Source: Pelatocladus maniniholoensis HA4357-MV3 (GTDB taxonomy: Bacteria; Cyanobacteriota; Cyanobacteriia; Cyanobacteriales; Nostocaceae). Taken from it: a stretch of 54,313 nucleotides of DNA. Below are positions 15,262 to 23,378 of this stretch, piece by piece. The notes beneath the pieces were generated by a model. It did no database searches and was not told the DNA's origin. It saw only the letters and a list, made by a program, of their open reading frames with translations. How positions within the stretch are numbered: the stretch's first letter is position 1; each line of letters starts with the position of its first letter. Location of the stretch: positions 1 to 54,313 of the forward strand of contig JAHHHW010000098.1 of NCBI GenBank assembly GCA_019359115.1, given 5' to 3'. A program made the position numbers and the translations under genes.

Positions 15262-16884
15262 CTAGAAACTAAAGGTAGTTCTCAGTGCGCCAATGAAAAC
15301 GTTATCATTGTCGCTGTTATGATCCGGTGCAGTGAGCCAAATCAAACCAGGAGTAATGGTAATGTTCTCGCTTAACTGATATTGGTAGAACGCCTCGACG
15401 TGATATGAGGTATCTTCGTCTTCGTCGATTTCATTGATGCTGGAATTAGTAACTTTCGGCTCCATACCAACTATAATACCTGCTACGCTACCTTTACTAC
15501 CGAGGTCGGGAAATCCTAGAGTCACTGCCCAGTTCCAAATATCGAGTTTACCACGGTCAATTGTTCCTCCTTCGGTGGATAAGTTTTGAGCATTGGTGTA
15601 ACCGACCCAACCACCCAAAACAAAATTATCATTGAGTTGATAAGTTGCTTCTAGACCATAGGAATTGCTGGAGAAAGGTACATCTACACCAAAATCAGAG
15701 TTCAAGAAGGATATTGGATTTGCTCGATTGCTACCAGCACCCAATTCCTGGTTGTAAGCATTGATGTAGGTTAAACCAACGGTTAAGCGATCGCTCGGTT
15801 GAAAGGTTAGCTGTGCAAGTGCGCCGTAAGGGCCATTAAACAAACCGTTACTACCGGATGGATCATTGGGTGAACTCGCCAAATACGCTAAACTGAGCGC
15901 TAATGTATTGCCAAAGTTTTGCGTGACACCCAAACCTGCACCATCCATTTGGTAATAAATTGGGTTGCGTGTACCAAAGGTCGATAATGCACCAAACGCG
16001 CCATCTCCATCAAACTGGTTGACTGTATTGGTAACGTCGTCTGCTGCACCTGCGTTAGCAATAGCAATTACTTCAGTGCTATCACCTAGGGGAAATTTGT
16101 AAAATAATGCATCTATAAAAGCATCAGTTGTACCATCTTCACCAGCAAAAAACAAATTACCTTCTGGTGTGCCAATATCTGGGTTGAGAATATTATTGGC
16201 TTGAATCCTGGTAAACAGAGTATCTTTCCCTGTGAAGCTGGTGTTAAATTCTACACGCGCCCTTGCCCCAAGGGTTGTATTGTTTCCTTTAGCATCCACA
16301 CCATTGACATCATCTCCTCCCAGAACATCGGTAATTGCCATTACCACTTGTCCGGTTAATTTGGTTGTGGTGGAAAATTGATTTGCTTCTAATTCTGCGG
16401 TATGTGCTTCTAGTGTATCTACACGACCCCGCAGAGTCGCCAACTCTGCTGAAAATTCTTCTTGCAGTCTTTGTAGCGCGGCTAAATCTTCTTTTGTCAC
16501 CAACTCTGATGTAGCGGTAGCGATGACTTCGTTGACGCGATCCAAACATGCATTTAAACCTGCGGCGAACTCATAACGCGTCATCGGCCGATTACCGCGA
16601 TAAGTACCATTTGGATATCCAGCGATACAACCATAACGTTCTACCAGTGATTGTAAAGCTTGAAATGCCCAGTCTGTGGGTTGCACATCTGACAATTGAG
16701 AAACCGAAGTTACTTGACTTTGAACATTTTTGTTCTCAACGTTTTGGTTAGGAGTGACTACCAATTGCGGTTGAGTATTTTCTGAAGTCTTAATTGTTTC
16801 TCCTGCGAATGCAGTAGCATCAACCAGTAGGATGGCGCCGAGAACTGCTGGACTTACCAACACAGATTTCCAAAATTTTTGCAT
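15262..16884 (-). CDS. SLH-domain outer-membrane porin (SomA/OprB type, iron-uptake-porin-like)
   Basis: 540 residues. A signal peptide at 1-27 (VSPAVLGAILLVDATAFAGE) is followed by a linker and an SLH domain at about 62-120 (VQPTDWAFQALQSLVERYGC, GYPNGTYRGNRPMTRYEFAA) that binds peptidoglycan-linked polymer. A coiled coil comes next (about 125-170, LAALQRLQEEFSAELATLRG). An OprB-like beta-barrel then ends in the aromatic-terminated strand GALRTTFSF, as outer-membrane proteins do. Length and order match cyanobacterial SomA/SomB porins for ions and small solutes. It is divergent from znuA across 379 bp containing Zur-like sites, so a link to zinc supply is possible; that is inference. Confidence 0.9.
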   Translation of the reverse strand: MQKFWKSVLVSPAVLGAILLVDATAFAGETIKTSENTQPQLVVTPNQNVENKNVQSQVTSVSQLSDVQPTDWAFQALQSLVERYGCIAGYPNGTYRGNRPMTRYEFAAGLNACLDRVNEVIATATSELVTKEDLAALQRLQEEFSAELATLRGRVDTLEAHTAELEANQFSTTTKLTGQVVMAITDVLGGDDVNGVDAKGNNTTLGARARVEFNTSFTGKDTLFTRIQANNILNPDIGTPEGNLFFAGEDGTTDAFIDALFYKFPLGDSTEVIAIANAGAADDVTNTVNQFDGDGAFGALSTFGTRNPIYYQMDGAGLGVTQNFGNTLALSLAYLASSPNDPSGSNGLFNGPYGALAQLTFQPSDRLTVGLTYINAYNQELGAGSNRANPISFLNSDFGVDVPFSSNSYGLEATYQLNDNFVLGGWVGYTNAQNLSTEGGTIDRGKLDIWNWAVTLGFPDLGSKGSVAGIIVGMEPKVTNSSINEIDEDEDTSYHVEAFYQYQLSENITITPGLIWLTAPDHNSDNDNVFIGALRTTFSF

Positions 16885-17263
16885 TTTTCCTCACACTAAA
16901 TAAAAAAAGGCATAATGAAAATTACTAGCTCCCTAGCCTGAATAGTCACCAGCCTAAAGTGCTAACCACAAATCAAAGTATATTTTTGATAGATTACCAC
17001 CCTGCTTGTTGAAAGCAGCTTTATTAAAAAGTATTCTCAAATAATCTACCAGTTATTAGGAATTTTTTAATTCAAAGTCTAGAAATCATAACCAAATAGC
17101 ATAAGTAAACTTTGGAGCTATATATTACCCCTACACCCTTACACCCGCCTCAAAGAGCCTTGGTCAATTCTCAAACATTTCATGAGAATGATACTTATTT
17201 TAATCTATTAGGGGTAGAATAAGTCTCATTGTCAACTTCAAATCCTGGGGAGTTAGCAGGACT
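16885..17263. other. Divergent promoter region between the porin and znuA
   Basis: 379 bases of AT-rich DNA without repeats of the families seen elsewhere. It should hold both promoters. The only clear structured feature is the inverted pair at 17183-17234. TCCTGGGGAG at 17243-17252 may be the znuA ribosome-binding site. Confidence 0.6.
17183..17234. promoter_or_regulatory. Candidate Zur/Fur-type operator upstream of znuA
   Basis: TGAGAATGATACTTATT (17183-17199) and AATAAGTCTCATTGTCA (17218-17234) are inverted copies matching at 15 of 17 positions, separated by 18 bp. The TGANAATGANA core resembles the AT-rich palindromes bound by Fur-family regulators. It lies 30-81 bp before the znuA start, where a zinc-repressed operator would be expected. 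Assignment to Zur is inference from position and gene function. Confidence 0.55.
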
Positions 17264-18283
17264 GTGACGCACATTCCTAGAGAAAGTAAAAAAAATAAAC
17301 CCAAAGATATTATTGTATCTTTATTTACTTTGTTAGTTTTAATTACTGGAACTGGTTGTAATCAAACAGATACAACAGCCTCAGTCAATACAGAACAATC
17401 ACCCCAAGCGCAGGAAACGGCATCCACACCTGCACAAAAATCAGGAAGAATTAAAGTAGTTGCAACGTTTTTACCGATGTATTGGTTTACGAAAGCGGTA
17501 GTAGGAGATACAGCAGATGTGACAATCTTAGTGCCTCCAGGAACAGAAGTGCATGAGTATCAAGCAACACCGGAAAATGTGAAAGCGATCGCCACAGCCA
17601 ATGTATTAGTCAAAAATGGCTTGGGTTTAGAAGAATTTTTAGAAGCAACAGTTAAAAATGCTCAAAATTCAAAGTTAACACAAATAGATGCTAGTAAAGG
17701 CATTCAAGCTGTAGAAAGAATATCACCCGTTGTAGAAACAGGAAATCAAAATGAAGAACACGATCATGAACATGCTGGAGGGAATCCACACATATGGTTA
17801 GATCCTGTTTTGGCAAAACAAGAAGTTATTAATATTCGAGATGGCTTGATTGCAGCTTATCCTGCTAATAAAAATACATATGAAACAAATGCAGCAACTT
17901 ATATCAAACAATTAGAATCTTTAAATAATCAATATCAGCAGACTTTACAGAAAAATCCTAACTGCACATTTGTCACCTTCCATGACGCCTATCCATATTT
18001 AGCTAAACGTTACAACCTTAAACAAGTTGCAGTAGTTGAAATTCCTGAAGATCAACTGACACCAACAGATGTACAAAAAGCAGTCAATGCAGTGAAACAG
18101 TATAAAGTCAAAGCTCTATTTGGTGAACCAGGAATAGATAACAAATTATTGACAAGTCTTTCTAAAGACCTGAATTTAACTTTACGTGAATTAGATTCAT
18201 TGGAAACAGGTTCAACAGATCCGCAACATTATTTTCAGGCAATGCAAAATAATTTGCAAACTTTAGAAACAGCATGTAAGTAA
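17264..18283 (+). CDS. znuA: Zinc ABC transporter substrate-binding lipoprotein
   Basis: Binds Zn(II) outside the plasma membrane and delivers it to ZnuBC. 339 residues. The N-terminus has a lipoprotein signal with lipobox LITGTGC (Cys at about 32). The cluster A-I fold shows metal-ligand segments PPGTEVHEYQATPEN, GGNPHIWLDPVLAKQ, TFVTFHDAYPYLAKRY and GEPGIDNKLL. Between the first two is the His/acid-rich loop EEHDHEHAGGNPH, a ZnuA trademark. The start is GTG 17264, 11 nt after GGGGAG. ZnuC follows only after 848 bp filled by a 21-bp tandem array and nested insertions, so the operon is physically split. Confidence 0.93.
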   Translation: MTHIPRESKKNKPKDIIVSLFTLLVLITGTGCNQTDTTASVNTEQSPQAQETASTPAQKSGRIKVVATFLPMYWFTKAVVGDTADVTILVPPGTEVHEYQATPENVKAIATANVLVKNGLGLEEFLEATVKNAQNSKLTQIDASKGIQAVERISPVVETGNQNEEHDHEHAGGNPHIWLDPVLAKQEVINIRDGLIAAYPANKNTYETNAATYIKQLESLNNQYQQTLQKNPNCTFVTFHDAYPYLAKRYNLKQVAVVEIPEDQLTPTDVQKAVNAVKQYKVKALFGEPGIDNKLLTSLSKDLNLTLRELDSLETGSTDPQHYFQAMQNNLQTLETACK

Positions 18284-18322
18284 TCAGTTAACAGTTATCA
18301 GAATTAATTCTGAGGTGAACTC

Positions 18323-18553
18323 TTTTGCAATTCGCAAACTAAACTTTTGCAACTCACAAACTAGCTTTTGCAACTCGTAAACTAGCTTTTGCAACTCGTA
18401 AACTAGCTTTTGCGACTCGTAAACTAGCTTTTGCAACTCGCAAACTAAACTTTTGCGACTCGTAAACTAGCTTTTGCAACTCGTAAACTAGCTTTTGCAA
18501 CTCGTAAACTAGCTTTTGCGACTCGTAAACTAGCTTTTGCGACTCGTAAACTA
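18323..18553. repeat. 21-bp tandem array 1 (11 units)
   Basis: Eleven head-to-tail units of TTTTGCAACTCGTAAACTAGC type. Two units have 22 bp (ending AAAC instead of AGC) and the last is shorter. Variation is confined to A/G at position 7 and a few changes in the CGTAAACTAGC part. There are no spacers, so it is not CRISPR. It begins 39 bp after the znuA stop. Confidence 0.9.
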
Positions 18554-18647
18554 ATCCTTTTTTTGTGATTTTCGGCAGAGAATTTATCTGAAACCTTCAG
18601 GACTTACGCAACTGGCATATTATTTTAAGTTCGTAGTGAGGACTTTA

Positions 18648-18761
18648 TACCAATTCTCTGTAAAGCTGCACATTATTTTAACCCTTCCCAACCTCCCCTT
18701 ACCAAGGGGAGGTGCCGAAGGTGGTGGGGTTCTTTCTATGCATCTTCATATGAAAATGGTA
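18648..18761. repeat. Element F, intact copy (114 bp)
   Basis: Begins TACCAATTCTCTGTAAAGC and ends GAAAATGGTA; the terminal inverted repeat is short (TACCA/TGGTA with further imperfect pairing). The interior CTCCCCTTACCAAGGGGAG is a hairpin. It is flanked by TTA (18645-18647 and 18762-18764). Removing it restores GGACTTTAGTCC in the host palindrome. Confidence 0.85.
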
Positions 18762-18792
18762 TTAGTCCTCAAAATAAGGACTAAAGTCCTCA

Positions 18793-19062
18793 TACCAATT
18801 CTCTGTAAAGCTGCACATTATTTTAACCCTTCCCAACCTCCCCTTACCAAGGGCTGCGGTGTACACAGAAGTCTTACAAAGTTGCCTAGTAGCGTTTTGA
18901 TCCCCCCTAACCCCCCTTAAAAAAGGGGGAACTAGAATCAAAGTCCCCCTTAAAAAGGGGGATTTAGGGGGATCAGAGGATTTATGTGTACACCTCCCCT
19001 TACCAAGGGGAGGTGCCGAAGGCGGTGGGGTTCTTTCTATGCATCTTCATATGGAAATGGTA
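18793..19062. repeat. Element F, second copy interrupted by element A
   Basis: Same ends as 18648-18761, flanked by TCA (18790-18792 and 19063-19065). Element A (about 18854-18994, inverted, lacking the last bases of CCGCAG) sits in the central hairpin. CTCCCCTTACCAAGGG is present on both sides of A but only once in the intact copy. Confidence 0.85.
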
Positions 19063-19131
19063 TCACTACAAGCAAAATTTTGAAATTTTTGTGACACTTG
19101 CGTAAGTCCTGTTACCAATTACCAATTACCA

Positions 19132-19908
19132 ATGAATATTGAAAGTCCGATTTTAAAAGTTGAAAAATTAAGTGTCAAGAAGGGTAATTATCTAGCTATT
19201 CTTGATGTTTCTTTTGAATTGTTGCCAGGGACAAATACTGCTATAGTTGGTCCCAATGGTGCGGGTAAAAGTACTTTAGTACAAGCAGTTTTAGATCTAA
19301 TTCCACGCACTACTGGCAATATAGAAATATTTGGTCGTCCAGTAACTAGATTAGGACATTTATGTCATCAGTTGGGGTATGTGCCACAGCATTTTATTTT
19401 TGACCGTAGTTTTCCGATTTCTGTAAGTGAGTTGGTAGGTTTGGGATGGGTAAAACAAGGAAAAAAGGAAAAGGTATTTTCTCAAAACTTATGGCAGCAA
19501 AATCAAGAAAAAGCAACAGCAGTAACCTCTGCTTTACGACGAACTGATGCTTATCATCTGCGAAATCAAGCAATTGGTACTTTGAGTGGTGGTCAGTTAA
19601 AGCGAGTATTGCTTGCTTATTGCTTGGTTATGCCTAGAAGATTATTAATACTAGATGAAGCTTTTGCTGGGGTAGATGTGCGAGGTGCAGCAGATTTTTA
19701 CACTCTGCTAAATGATCTCAAGCAAGAAGAGGGTTGGACAGTCTTACAAGTTTCCCACGATATTGATATGGTCAACCGTTATTGCGATCGCGTGATTTGT
19801 CTCAACCAAACCATCGTTTGCACCGGACTACCAGAAGTTGCGCTTTCACCAAACAATCTTTTAGCAACCTACGGTCCAGGATTTAGCCGTTATCAACATA
19901 ATCATTAG
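19132..19908 (+). CDS. znuC: Zinc ABC transporter ATP-binding protein
   Basis: The ATPase that drives ZnuB. 258 residues. Walker A GPNGAGKST (about 40-48), Q-loop LGYVPQHFIFDRSFPI, signature LSGGQLKRVLLAYCL, Walker B RRLLILDEAFAGVD and switch His in LQVSHDID are all present and in order. The Mn/Zn-type family is indicated by PQ-FDRSFP and by the flanking znuA and znuB. An insert around residue 105-125 (KQGKKEKVFSQNLWQQNQEK) lengthens the helical domain slightly. It starts at ATG 19132 after AATTACCAATTACCA with no strong ribosome-binding site. The downstream neighbour is the opposing zinc sensor gene. Confidence 0.93.
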   Translation: MNIESPILKVEKLSVKKGNYLAILDVSFELLPGTNTAIVGPNGAGKSTLVQAVLDLIPRTTGNIEIFGRPVTRLGHLCHQLGYVPQHFIFDRSFPISVSELVGLGWVKQGKKEKVFSQNLWQQNQEKATAVTSALRRTDAYHLRNQAIGTLSGGQLKRVLLAYCLVMPRRLLILDEAFAGVDVRGAADFYTLLNDLKQEEGWTVLQVSHDIDMVNRYCDRVICLNQTIVCTGLPEVALSPNNLLATYGPGFSRYQHNH

Positions 19909-20004
19909 ATCGGGGAACGGGGATTGAGGATTGGGGAATAGGGAATAGATAACTGTACAGACGCGTAGACGCTCGTAAGAGTATAATCATGTCTCTAATT
20001 GGTA

Positions 20005-20325
20005 TTACTCATCTAAATGTTCGGCAACGGCTTGATAAATATGCAAAACATGGTGATCATGGAGGCTATAAAATACACGACGACCTTGCTTACGATAATT
20101 CACTAAGCGCATTACTCGTAAATTTCGCAACTGATGGGATACAGCAGATTCTGTCATCTCCAGCGTCGCTGCTAAATCACTCACACAAAGTTCTTTTTCT
20201 GCTAAAAGAGATAGAATTCTTAGACGATTAGCATCCCCTAAAAAACTAAAAAATTCTGCCATTCGTTGAGCTTTTTGGCTGCTGAGAACCTGAATTGAAA
20301 GGGGTTGCAAATCTTTTGTAAACAT
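20005..20325 (-). CDS. ArsR/SmtB-family zinc-sensing transcriptional repressor
   Basis: A 106-residue winged-helix metalloregulator, expected to leave DNA when it binds Zn(II). The recognition helix is MTESAVSHQLRNLRVM and the wing is VNYRKQGRRVFYSL. The C-terminal helix DHHVLHIYQAVAEHLDE carries Asp, His+2, His+13 and Glu+16, exactly the alpha-5 zinc site of SmtB/ZiaR. The alpha-3 segment has a single Cys (KELCVSDLA). It lies between znuC and znuB on the opposite strand, 85 bp from the znuB start, an unusual place because this family normally represses zinc export or storage rather than uptake. Its targets are unknown; autoregulation and a role at znuB are the obvious candidates. Confidence 0.9.
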   Translation of the reverse strand: MFTKDLQPLSIQVLSSQKAQRMAEFFSFLGDANRLRILSLLAEKELCVSDLAATLEMTESAVSHQLRNLRVMRLVNYRKQGRRVFYSLHDHHVLHIYQAVAEHLDE

Positions 20326-20377
20326 TTTGCTTTATCTGGCAATTTAATTAGTGAACAGAAACTAAACTTATATACTT

Positions 20378-20397
20378 CACAGACTTATGATTCTGTG
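20378..20397. promoter_or_regulatory. Candidate operator between the SmtB-like gene and znuB
   Basis: CACAGA (20378-20383) and TCTGTG (20392-20397) form a perfect 6-bp dyad with an 8-bp spacer, inside the 85-bp divergent region. A TGAACA half-site-like motif, as in smt operators, lies at 20352-20357. Assignment is by position only. Confidence 0.35.
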
Positions 20398-20410
20398 TAA
20401 ATAATATTGC

Positions 20411-21289
20411 ATGAATTGCTTTAATGATTATCATTTTTATTGGTTAGCCGTCACCACAATTAGTGACTTGTTAACTTTGCTACAGTTTCCCTTTATGCAA
20501 CGAGCGATCGCTGGTGCTGTATTAATGGGAATACTTGGTGGTTTGCTTGGCTGTTTTGTCACCTTGCGCCAGTTGTCTTTTTTTAGTCATGCTGTCGGTC
20601 ATGCGGCATTAGTCGGCGTAGCATTAGGTGTATTGCTACAGTTAAATCCTACTTGGATGCTGCTACCTTTCACATTAGTGTTTGGGGTGGTCGTGATTTA
20701 CTTTATCGACAAAACTGATTTAGCTAGCGATAGCGTACTTAGTATAGTATTATCAGGAGCCTTAGCGATCGGCATAATTTTAAGTAGTCTCATCCAAGGA
20801 TATCGCGGTAACTTGATGGGAGTTTTGTTTGGCGATATTCTGGCGATCAATCTCACAGACCTGATTTTAACCATGCTGGTGCTTGTGGGAGGGAGCATAT
20901 TTCTATTATCAACCCTACGCCAGCAAATTTTGTTAACCCTTAATCTTGGTGTGGCAAAAGTCCAAGGAATTCCGGTACAAATTTATCGATATGGATTTGT
21001 AGTTTTACTTTCATTAGCTGTTGCTGTAGCAATTAAGGCTGTCGGCGTTTTACTGGTGAATGCATTTCTGGTAATTCCCGCCTCCACAGCCAAATTGATG
21101 AGTCATCACTTTAGCCGCTTTCTGCTCCTGTCGGTGATTGTTGGTTCTACTACGAGTATCGCTGGCATAATTGCATCAGGTCTTTTTAACCTTGCTTCTG
21201 GCCCAAGCATTGTACTGCTACAATTTATCGTGTTTGTAGCTGTATTCGGCTGGATCAAGTTGATGAGCAAAGGGGCTTGGAACGGGTGA
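20411..21289 (+). CDS. znuB: Zinc ABC transporter permease
   Basis: Integral-membrane channel subunit of the ZnuABC importer. 292 residues with eight or nine hydrophobic segments. Characteristic stretches are MQRAIAGAVLMGILGGLLGC, FVTLRQLSFFSHAVGHAALV (the coupling region of this permease family), LLTLNLGVAKVQGIPV, and AVGVLLVNAFLVIPASTAKL. The first about 25 residues (MNCFNDYHFYWLAV...) precede the usual family start; an internal Met at about residue 29 (MQRAIAG) is an alternative start. It is separated from znuC by the divergent regulator and so probably has its own promoter. Confidence 0.93.
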   Translation: MNCFNDYHFYWLAVTTISDLLTLLQFPFMQRAIAGAVLMGILGGLLGCFVTLRQLSFFSHAVGHAALVGVALGVLLQLNPTWMLLPFTLVFGVVVIYFIDKTDLASDSVLSIVLSGALAIGIILSSLIQGYRGNLMGVLFGDILAINLTDLILTMLVLVGGSIFLLSTLRQQILLTLNLGVAKVQGIPVQIYRYGFVVLLSLAVAVAIKAVGVLLVNAFLVIPASTAKLMSHHFSRFLLLSVIVGSTTSIAGIIASGLFNLASGPSIVLLQFIVFVAVFGWIKLMSKGAWNG

Positions 21290-21444
21290 ACTTTGGGAGA
21301 CCGCTACCTTCCCCAATCCCCATTTCCTTATACTGCTTTAATAAATTTTCTGTAAATTTTGCGTAAATCCACTTAGAATCTATTCCGAAATTCTACGATT
21401 TCAGATAAAAGTTGGGTATACAACCATCGTTAAAAACCAACTCA

Positions 21445-22056
21445 ATGAAACGAAGTTTGCCAAAAAGGCGCTATGCGTCTGCACAACTTGTACAAATTGC
21501 CATCATTGTTTTCATCTTTCTTGGCAGTATTGGTATTGTTGGGGTAGGTTTCGTTTTCAGACAAGCTTTTAACAACAACAATCAAGTTAAAACCATACAA
21601 GATGCCTCACGTTACCAAGAAATACGGCAGAAACTTTGGTTAAATCAAAACCAAGTCAGACATTTTCCTTATAAAATTCCGGCTAATGCTTTGAATGTTC
21701 GTCTTGCTTACTCTCGTGGTTTTTTACAAGGAAACAATAATAATTTTTTTCAACTTCGATTAAAACTTCCACAAGAACAGATAAACAATTTACATAATCA
21801 ATACGAAGCTATAGCTAAACACAAATACATTGGTGGTAATACTAACATCCATGCCAATCTACCTAATGGTGTTCCTACTACTTTTTTTTATACTAGTAAC
21901 TCTAAAGAAGATTCCTTTCCTAACTCCTATGAAATATTAGTATTGGGTGCAAACGATAGAAGTAGTTCTGATTTTAAGTGGAATCATGGTGATAGTTACG
22001 GTGTCGCCATTAATGTATCGGCTTCAGAGATCATCTACTGGGCTGAAGAATGGTAG
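21445..22056 (+). CDS. Membrane-anchored protein of unknown function
   Basis: 203 residues from ATG 21445; an earlier TTG at 21412 in frame is less likely. One N-terminal transmembrane segment (about 13-35, VQIAIIVFIFLGSIGIVGVG) leads to an extracytoplasmic domain of about 165 residues with an Asn-rich patch (NNNNFF), LRLKLPQEQINNLHNQYEAI and YGVAINVSASEIIYWAEEW at the C-terminus. No family is recognised. It follows znuB by 155 bp on the same strand but need not be linked to zinc. Confidence 0.65.
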   Translation: MKRSLPKRRYASAQLVQIAIIVFIFLGSIGIVGVGFVFRQAFNNNNQVKTIQDASRYQEIRQKLWLNQNQVRHFPYKIPANALNVRLAYSRGFLQGNNNNFFQLRLKLPQEQINNLHNQYEAIAKHKYIGGNTNIHANLPNGVPTTFFYTSNSKEDSFPNSYEILVLGANDRSSSDFKWNHGDSYGVAINVSASEIIYWAEEW

Positions 22057-23378
22057 GTAGTTGGCGGAGAGTGTCCTTAGACAAAATAAATATAGCAATC
22101 CTATATAATTTGTGAGAATCGCAAAGCCCAGATCCCCGACAACTCCTGCGAAGTCGGAGATCTTGTCTGGAGCGAATGCAGGAATGCTATATAACTGCTT
22201 CACAGTAGAGTAGATTTTTATGTCATTGTTTCCAATGAATTAGGGATGAAAAGGAAGTATTACTTGGAAAAAAAGCTCTAGCAAGTAGTTTATTCAACTG
22301 ACTGACTTCTGTAGGTTCTATTTACCAGATAAATTCTATTTTTAGCATTATATAGATACTAGTTTTAATTGCATTTGATTTTTTGAGATTTTAAAATCAT
22401 AAGATTCATGCAAACTATTTAGATTACTTATTTTGTGTTTTTGTAATATGTTTATTGTCAAGCTTCTATTTGATGCATGTATCAATATATCTCTTTCAAA
22501 TAGTTTTGTTTGTTTTTAGGAACTATTATTTGAAAAGTCAAAAATATTCAATATATTCGTCATTACATGCAACTATATAATCAATCAAAGCAAATTATCG
22601 CGAGTTATGCTAAAAATTAGCTACTTGAAATAAATATCAACATTACTGTAATATTGTTGCATGATATAGATAGCTTTTAGAAAACCCTTTGAAAACCAAA
22701 AATAGTTTGCAGCAGCAAGTAAATAATGCTATTTTTGGCTTTTAAAGCTGGTCAGGAATTAATTTTGATTTTTACCTTATTTTGACGACTGCAATTTTAA
22801 TAAAGGTTCCAAATAGCTGACATATGAATAAATAATTCATAAAATGTTTGCCTGGATACCTGATGGTAAATTTGCATAGTTTGATAATCCATCAATAGAC
22901 ATATATGTGCATTCTCAGTGTAGGAAACTACAAAAAAATCCTTTTTCTTTCTAAGGACATAGTCTAGGGTGATTTGATAATTTGACTCGAATGAGAATAG
23001 CAATTTCAGTAGCTAAATGCTGATTGTTGCGTGACTCTAGAGCAAATACAAATTAAAAAATATGTGATTAAGATAGTTGATTAGAGCTTAGATGGTCTTA
23101 TTGATCTCAGTTCAATCAACACAAATTACTTATTCTTTATTTATTTAAGGATAAGTAGTTTGAATCACAAAAAAGGTTGATGAGTAAAGTTAACGCCATA
23201 TGATGAGATCTATCTCAAGTCTAATTGACTCAAGCGTTGTTTTTTTTCATATTTAATAAGCTAGAAGCAAAGTTCAAAAATAAAAAAATCAATTCCATAA
23301 GCTTTGCTATTTCAACTAAGAATTATGATGTCTCAAATCAGCAAGTTTTTTATATAAAGACCCTTTGCTAGTCTATAT
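22057..23378. other. 1.3-kb AT-rich gap before the exopolysaccharide locus
   Basis: An element of about 100 bp bounded by TATAGCAATCCT (22091) and AGGAATGCTATA (ends 22191) contains the hairpin GATCCCCGAC...GTCGGAGATC. The remainder to 23378 is strongly AT-rich, with no credible protein gene. The minus-strand open frame 22797-23003 (68 codons) has no recognisable features. This is a likely place for promoters or small RNAs of the locus that follows, but I can point to no specific signal. Confidence 0.6.
22091..22191. repeat. TATAGCAATCC-ended element, copy 1
   Basis: An inverted end pair TATAGCAATCCT and AGGAATGCTATA encloses AGATCCCCGAC and GTCGGAGATCT, a nested hairpin. Related ends occur at 25430-25593 and singly at about 39059-39068. 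Confidence 0.65.

Larger units (their letters stand above)
18598..19111. repeat. Outer element bounded by CAGGACTTACGCAA, hosting nested elements F, F and A
   Basis: CAGGACTTACGCAA (18598-18611) and TTGCGTAAGTCCTG (19098-19111) form a 14-bp perfect inverted pair. Between them lies a palindrome host (GTAGTGAGGACTTTAGTCCT and its complement) cut by two copies of element F, one of which carries element A. Removing the two F copies with one copy each of their 3-bp duplications restores an uninterrupted hairpin with 20-bp arms. Confidence 0.8.
18284..19131. repeat. Repeat-filled gap splitting znuA from znuC
   Basis: No gene is seen. It holds the 21-bp tandem array (18323-18553), a T-rich stretch, the composite nest bounded by CAGGACTTACGCAA (18598-19111), and a short leader TACCAATTACCAATTACCA directly before the znuC ATG. 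No obvious promoter for znuC was identified. Confidence 0.75.

Noticed and set aside
18323-18553. CRISPR array
   Set aside because: Units are directly adjacent with no spacers; the same holds for the arrays at 36028 and 42620, and no cas genes are in the window.
18598-19111. Complete insertion sequence with transposase
   Set aside because: The inverted ends are clear, but the interior is entirely smaller non-coding elements; no transposase reading frame or fragment is present here or elsewhere in the window.
22797-23003. 68-codon minus-strand frame in the AT-rich gap
   Set aside because: No recognisable motif, no ribosome-binding site, and no partner; open frames of this length are expected by chance.
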